From Letharia columbiana (Eukaryota > Ascomycota > Lecanoromycetes > Lecanorales > Parmeliaceae), in contig NW_023501049.1 of the NCBI RefSeq assembly GCF_014066305.1, positions 953,001 through 1,017,000 of the forward strand: DNA of 64,000 bases. Reading direction: 5' to 3'. The notes beneath the pieces were generated by a model. It did no database searches. It worked only from the letters and a program-made list of their open reading frames with translations, and was not told the DNA's origin. Made by a program: the position numbers and the translations under genes. How positions within the stretch are numbered: position 1 is the stretch's first letter; every line of letters begins with the position of its first letter. This document shows positions 58,239-64,000 of this stretch, piece by piece.

Positions 58239-58733
58239 GTTGTCAATGAGGCTCTCTGAACGAACATACGAGATAAACCAGCCCAGCTCTTTGGTGAGGG
58301 CTCTCCTGTCGCACTAGCGCTTCGGTTATACCTGCTCTTCGGCTGGGTCGGACATTTGTTGGGTTCTAGCACATACATTTATTTCTTTGATAGGCGAGAT
58401 AATCCTTCCACTTAGTCGAATCTCGGTAAATTATTGTGTCCTCGCTCTATAAAAAAACCCACTTTTAGAAAAAAAGAAATTTGATTCAGTCATCTCTAAA
58501 TTCGAAGTAAAGCTTCATCGGATCTTCACCATAACTCATTCTCAATGCCAAAGAAAAGGTACTCGAGGTCATGTCTCAAGAAACCCATCGCTCTTCACAC
58601 GAGAATACACTGAGCAACATGACTTTCCAAACTTCCAAAATCCTCCAAGAGAAACTTCGTTCTAAGACCCCTGGCCACTCAAGATATATATACACGGAAT
58701 GTAATTGCTCAGTATATGATCGGAACTTGCTGT
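58239..58733. other. Intergenic
   Basis: Promoter side of the RRM-like gene and 3' side of the next minus-strand gene. A plus frame at 58571-58792 lacks features. An A-rich stretch (AGAAAAAAAGAAA) lies near 58467-58480. Confidence 0.4.
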
Positions 58734-59447
58734 TCATCTTTCACATCTCTTTCCCCCACTCTCCAGCATCTTCAAGCTCTTCCGCATCCTGATCTTCTTC
58801 TTCACCATATGCTTCCCAATCCCTTCCCTCGACGCACTGTGTCTCAAATCCTTCTCGATCTTATACGACTGTGAACGTCGGAGAGAATGCTGTGGTATTC
58901 GCGGATCGCAATTGGCGCTGGAGGAGGAGGAGGGTCTCGAAGCAGAAATGTTGAAGTAGGATGCCACGGGCGGAACCACTTCGGGGGAGAGCGATGGGGA
59001 AGTGGAGTCATCGAGCAGGGCGGCAGGATGGGTGGGTTCGTATAATGGCTGTCCGGTCTGCACCATTTCTTCAACGAGTGCCGATATGCGTGAGAGGTGG
59101 TCGGAGGAGCATTGAAGACGGTTGAGGCTCTGCCGTCGACGGCAGACTCGATCCGAGAAGCTGTTTGGCAAATGGTGGGGCGGGTTTAGCTCGCGCGCAT
59201 GTGGTATTGATCCTTCTACGCATACGCTCGGCCGCCGTGGCGTGAGGGTGTGCTGGTCGAAATGCTGAGACAGTTCCGCGATGGTGGTAGCGATCGGATA
59301 TCCTCGCTCAGGGGAGCCATGGCAGCCATTGTCATAAGAAGGCGTCGAGTCGCCAGAAGAATTGGGGGAGACACTGTCATCCATTGGATATGGATGGTAG
59401 AAGGCGTGCTGCCTGGAGGCGCATGCGAAGGAAAAGTCGTCAAACAT
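58734..59447 (-). CDS. Conserved Pezizomycotina protein, mostly disordered
   Basis: An intronless minus-strand frame of 237 residues from the ATG at 59447 (open further to 59564). It begins MFDDFSFACASRQHAFYHPYPMDDS, a conserved-looking N-terminus, then YPIATTIAELSQHFDQHTLTP, RRRQSLNRLQCSSDHLSRI, SALVEEMVQTGQPLYEP, and a basic C-terminus (HMVKKKIRMRKSLKML). These blocks are typical of an ascomycete hypothetical family; I know of no function. The chosen start matches the point where conserved-looking sequence begins. Confidence 0.65.
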   Translation of the reverse strand: MFDDFSFACASRQHAFYHPYPMDDSVSPNSSGDSTPSYDNGCHGSPERGYPIATTIAELSQHFDQHTLTPRRPSVCVEGSIPHARELNPPHHLPNSFSDRVCRRRQSLNRLQCSSDHLSRISALVEEMVQTGQPLYEPTHPAALLDDSTSPSLSPEVVPPVASYFNISASRPSSSSSANCDPRIPQHSLRRSQSYKIEKDLRHSASREGIGKHMVKKKIRMRKSLKMLESGGKRCER

Positions 59448-61063
59448 GGTGCGAGGGTGTCCAGATCCAACGTGGTAGTGTATATGTACGGCGCCCGTTG
59501 GCGAGGCAGAGAGAACCAGCCCAGTGGTACGAAGTGTGCAGAAGGCCAGTGGTCTTAAACCCAATTCGCTAGAGAAGGATTCCCAGCGTCCCTATGACCA
59601 CCGACCACAATAATGGTGGAAGTATAAAAGGGTCAATCACGTAGCTCCAGTTGCGACCGTGGAGACATGACAGGGCTGGTGGAAGGGCGCGGGAAAGGTC
59701 TAGAGAGTATGGGAAGAGAGATGCTGTGTTGTGTAGTTCTGTAGGATATTTGGAAGGAAATCATGGGCATGAAAGGCGGTTGGGGACGAGGGAATCGCGG
59801 TTGAGAGTTTGGCCGTGTTTGGCGGGACACAATAATTATCATTTTCCCAGGCGTTCATGGAGAGTTAAAAGTTTGAGAGGTTCCAGAAGCTGCAGCAGTT
59901 AAAAGTAGCCCAGTGTGCCGGGAATCGACCGACTTCTCTGGTTGGACGATGCTCTCTTCCCCTCCCGGTTCCGCGGATACTTACCCTTGCATCTCTTTCC
60001 ACCCTTTTGCAGAGCGAGCAGAGCAAAAACACCGGAACAGGCCCTTCATAGTTCACGCTAAAAAGTAGGTAGGTCGCGGTCGGCCGCGATCGCGACGAAC
60101 TGCTTACTTACCTTAGTGCTGGCTGGTGGTTTTGGGAGCCGCCGTGAACGTGGCCAATGGTATTTTGGCCGAGTCCGAGAAAAAAAGGTCCAGATGGGTT
60201 TACGCTTTCGTGGATCGGCGGCGGGAATGGCCCGGGTGGAGAAAAGATTTTCATGGAGATAATTTTAAATCATTCCAATAATTAAAATAATAAATGATTG
60301 ACAATATTAACTACCTAGGCTCATTGGCAAGGGAAATAATAATGATTGACAATATTAACTACCTAGGCTCATTGGCAAGGGAAAAAGAAAAAGAAAAAGG
60401 GAAAAAGAAATACCGTATGATACACGATACAGAGGACCCGAGGGACAGGAAATACCTGCATCCGAAGGTCGGAAGAGGGTCACGGGAATCCTTTCGGAGA
60501 TCTCATGGTATGACGGTAATACCGGTTTGCATAAAGTATCATTAATACCCTAGCGTGGCAGTCGCACCATCCCGTCCCGCCGCATTGACGATTATTACCG
60601 TGTCAGGGAGGCATAGCCAAGTACTTTGGTCATAAGAGTACAGTGTGAATCATGGAATTCTTGAACCTTTTTGTTGTTGTGGCTGTCGGTCAATAATCGT
60701 TGCTTGTTCCGACACCCCATGCAAAGTTTCCCTTCATCCATAGCGCTTAATCAACCAGCCACGATACCTAGCTCCCGCAATGTACATGTATTGTGTGTCA
60801 GAGGGTTAAGGTAGACGATAGGAGCTACCATACTTTAGCTTGGACCGCTGTGGATTCAATACGGGTGGCCAAAGATTTCCAGAACTTGATCTCGACTTGG
60901 CGTCATGATTGGCACAGTATGGAAGGCTGGGCACGGATGTAACACGTGAGCGTATCACGAATAGGTACGACACACATATAGTAGGCACGGTAGCATCGAT
61001 TGTAAAGTAGACCAGCTATGATCAACAATGCAACGCTCCGGTAGGAATACAACAGCAACCACC
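59448..61063. other. Intergenic, with a 48-bp duplication
   Basis: No supported gene. A 48-bp direct duplication is listed separately. Frames at 59633-59902 and 60294-60545 lack family features. Confidence 0.5.
60293..60388. repeat. 48-bp tandem duplication plus purine run
   Basis: Copies start at 60293 and 60341 and are identical over about 44 bases (AATGATTGACAATATTAAC and following). The second runs into an AAAGAAAAAG purine stretch. Confidence 0.9.
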
Positions 61064-64000
61064 TCATCGCACAGGACCCGAAAGCTTATTCCTTCGCCGG
61101 ATCTCACTCCACCTGCTCAGAGTGCCTAGCTCCAACACACTCATCCGGCGCGTAGTACCGCTAGGGGTACCAATGATGACGGGCTTCCACTCATCCTCCG
61201 GACCGGACAAGATGTTCGTTCCGAACCTCTCCGATGGAATAATCTGAACCACCTTGAAGCGCGTGAGAATGGCAATCAGTAGCAACGTCAAAATCAGTAG
61301 CACGCCCGCCATCACCGTCGTCGCCGTCTGAGCCCCGAGATGCCTCTCAACAACCCCACCCCAAGCGGTAACACCGGCAGCAATGACAAAGGCAAACGTC
61401 TGCGCCACCGCGAACCCTGCTGTCACCCGAGGGAAGCAGGAGAAGTTGGTCCTCTTCTTCCGAGTCTCTTCCGGTAGCACACGGCGAGGCCTTCCCGTCA
61501 TCCCTGGCTGCAAGTCGGAAGTATCATAGGTCTCCATAATAATGCCTTGACATTCAGCAATGGCGAGGTTGGAAAGAAACCCGATCAGGCCGGCGAAGAT
61601 GATAGGCACCATGTAATTCGTAGGTTGACCACCGGAAGCCAAAGTGTAGGCCAACCCCGCGAACGGCAATGAGATCATGAAGATAGCCCTCCGGACGAGG
61701 TGAGACGTCCAGGTGACGCGCTTTTCAAATGTCATGCTATCAGTCCGTTGAGCATGGTGCCGTGCTCGACTGAACAACGACGCTTTTTGGAAGGGTATGG
61801 CGAAGAGAGCTCCAAGAGGGATGATCGCCACGCCCAGACCAACGTACTGGGGATGAAAGCGATAGTACTTGGAGAGCAGAGCCCCAAGAAGCTGCCAACT
61901 TGTAAGTCGTGAACCCACCATGTTGTCGTGACAGACTCACCACGATAATCAAAACCACCTGACCATATATCCATCCAAGGTAGAGCGAAAGAATCGCAAA
62001 GCCTGGTTGCAAGAGCATGCGAACGGCGAGCACGTGCCCTGCGATGACCTCTTCCCACCACCAGATTGGTCCTGTTGATTCAAGGTGCATCTTGATCTCC
62101 CCTCGAGCGACTCTTCTGGAAACTTCACCTCCGCTGCGAACCTCAGCCATCGATCTACGGTAGGCGGATCTGCGGACTTCTGGCGAGAGGATATTGAGTA
62201 CGAGCACAGCGGCGTTTACAACGATTGTAATCCAGAAGCCCCAAGAAACATCCAAGCCACTTATGATACCTGCACCAATGAGGAACCCGATCCCTATCGA
62301 TCCGATAGCACACCATGTCCAGATACCAAGCCATACACCCATCCCTCCTCCGTGCCTCCGAACATCGTTGACATTAACCGTCTCCTGGTGAGGGTTACCG
62401 CTCTGCAAAGAAGCTCCGAAAAGGTCTAACAAGGTCGTAATGAAGTTAATGTTTGCAAAGCCCATTACGATTCCTGCGAAAATCCGTGGAAGTAGGAGCC
62501 CAATTCGGTATGTCGCCACATTCGGGGATCTCTGCGAGCTGATCGCAAGAGCTTGTGGAAATTGCAACGGCAAGAGTATGGCTAGTGCAGCCAGCGTGTA
62601 CGGCTTTCGCCCATGAAGCAGAGGTAAAGGGTAGAAAAGCGCCGTGGTGATGGCCAAGCCAAGGAAGAAAAGCACGTTTCCCAGAATGGTGTAATGATGC
62701 TCATCCGCAATAGCGTACTGAATAGCAGGCACCTCACCAGCATAGATTCCAATAATCAATCCCATGAATGCCGTCGTAATACAAGTCACAGTAGCAACGT
62801 ATCTCTTGCGTGAGGTGCTCCAATCCCGAGCGATTGGCGAGCGACGGTGAGATCTGCTAAGACTGAAGCCATGTGACTCTCGGATACTGAAATGATGACG
62901 GTCATTCAAAGTGAAATCCTTGTTGCCGGAGCGCTCCCTATGATGTGAAGTCTTTTGTTTGTCGTCGGCGTCACGTAGTGATGCGGCAGTATCTTGGCGA
63001 GGTTGTATTCCACGTCCGCCAGGTCTTGCCGTATAATGACCATCACCAGCCATTGTCTCTTGGACTACCGGATGGTAGTGAATCCCAGCGGTCTTGAAGT
63101 CTGCCATGTACGGTACATGTTCGCAATCGCTTTGTCCATCACTATCAGAAATTTCGGGGTCTGGTAAGTTAAGCTCCTCTGGCTGTGGGACTCGGCCTTT
63201 TTTCAAACGTTTTGAGCTCAGGCGAGGCTGAATTGGTGGCTGCTGGTGAGCATTGACGTAGTCTCGGACAACTTCCCTCGAAATAGTGCTCTCAGATGCA
63301 CCGTGAGCTCGCAGGAGCAAAGCGTGTTGCTCTTTCGTAGAGGGTTGCGCATTGGGTAGCGTCTGAGGAGCACGTGGCGGTGGCTTCGTCTCCAGACGTA
63401 GCTTAGAAGTGTGAGATGGTGCTCTAATTACCGCCCAGTCGTTTGCAGTGACAGACTGTTCCCACGATGGTTCTTCAGCTCGGCCAGCCGCCTTTGGAGC
63501 GCTTGGTAAGTCAAGGAGCCGATTTGTATTTTGCGGCTTCATATGTGTCTTATCATCAACCTCAAGGTACGGCACTGCGGAGGCCTGCCTTGTTTGCGCA
63601 GGATATGGTGTCCCATCCCGAGCTTTTCTGAAGTGGCCACGGTAAAGAGCATCGCTCTTGGGCTCCTCGATAGTCACTTGCTGAGGCGGTACCGACGTGT
63701 AATGATCTTCTTCATCGCCACCTCCAGATAGGGACGACAAGCCTTGGCTGCTGTCGATCGACTCGGTTGAGTGTGCGCGAATATGGACATGGTTGAGGTG
63801 ACGAGCCTTTAGTGGCGTAGTCTCAGCATCGTCCTGGTCGGCAGCTTGGCCGGCAATGGTCAAAGCTTGGTTGAGTAGAGACTCGAGGTCATGAATGACT
63901 TTCGTAAAAGCCGTACCGTTTTTCTGCTGGTTCCGTAAGGCCAGAAACCGATCTATGCTGTCTGAGTTTTCCGGTTTCTCGACCTGGGTCTCGTCGCCCA
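61064..64000 (-). CDS. Large MFS-like membrane transporter, 5' end outside window
   Basis: Two exons are visible on minus, 61941-64000 (open to the window edge) and 61064-61891, joined in phase by a 49-nt intron. About 400 N-terminal residues in view are hydrophilic and disordered (LESLLNQALTIAGQAADQDD), then come helices from KRYVATVTCITTAFMGLIIGIYAGEVPA onward, with LLPRIFAGIVMGFANINFITTLLDLFGAS, a WGFWITIVVNAAVLVLNIL pair, and, after the intron, LLGALLSKYYRFHPQYVGLG. At least ten helices are visible. The layout fits the large fungal MFS proteins with long N-termini; the exact subfamily and substrate are unknown. The start codon lies beyond 64000. Confidence 0.8.

Noticed and set aside
59915..59990. 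tRNA-like T-arm on minus (GTCGGTCGATTCCCGGC)
   Set aside because: A T-loop-like hairpin is present, but no matching acceptor stem, D-arm or anticodon arm could be folded at the right distance.

Overview
The window is nuclear DNA of a filamentous ascomycete (Pezizomycotina). Evidence: genes lie on both strands and are split by many short introns (mostly about 48 to 110 nt, GT-AG, several with a CTAAC/CTGAC branch site). It carries filamentous-fungal families such as a SomA/Flo8-type LisH regulator, fungal MFS transporters, a PIR-type GPI wall protein and fungal-only membrane proteins. I cannot fix the class from sequence alone. I rebuilt intron-containing genes by reading splice sites and checking phase and protein family. 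All rebuilt genes keep an open frame except the O-methyltransferase, whose exons sum to 1,204 nt; the 5' ends of the tandem-domain gene and of the gene running off the right edge are also unresolved.

Layout. 1-3.3 kb: no intact gene, a strongly T+G-rich strand, probably decayed repeat DNA. 4.5-14 kb: a dense housekeeping block with a two-helix membrane protein, U5 snRNP 40K WD protein (minus), TRAPP subunit BET3 (plus, divergent from U5-40K), the SomA-like regulator and a protein with two dsRNA-binding-like folds. 15.4-23.7 kb: an accessory island with three genes (four domains) of one uncharacterised fungal family, here called YHW/NCxxWV after its motifs. One gene carries two domain copies plus a long acidic tail, and a probably decaying O-methyltransferase sits among them. 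24-25.4 kb: a multi-helix membrane protein. 25.67-26.29 kb: a 619-bp non-autonomous terminal-inverted-repeat element holding head-to-head telomeric repeats and a 12-bp minisatellite, followed by about 1.9 kb of gene-free G+T-rich DNA.

28.2-48.3 kb: lipid-droplet hydrolase, arrestin-like protein, TM9/EMP70 protein, an orphan gene, a repeat-rich secreted protein, a SprT-like metalloprotease, an F-box/WD protein divergent from an MDR-type oxidoreductase, and an eight-exon SVOP-like MFS transporter. 49.5-64 kb: a DUF7732-like secreted/membrane protein, a PIR wall protein, a monocarboxylate-type MFS transporter, a large polypyrimidine/polypurine low-complexity block, an RRM-like mitochondrial-type protein, a conserved disordered protein, and a large MFS-like transporter whose 5' end runs off the right edge.

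Functionally, most genes are unrelated housekeeping or membrane/secretory genes (TRAPP, TM9, LDAH, arrestin, wall proteins, transporters). The only cluster-like part is the 15-24 kb paralogue island. No CRISPR, rRNA or convincing tRNA was seen.
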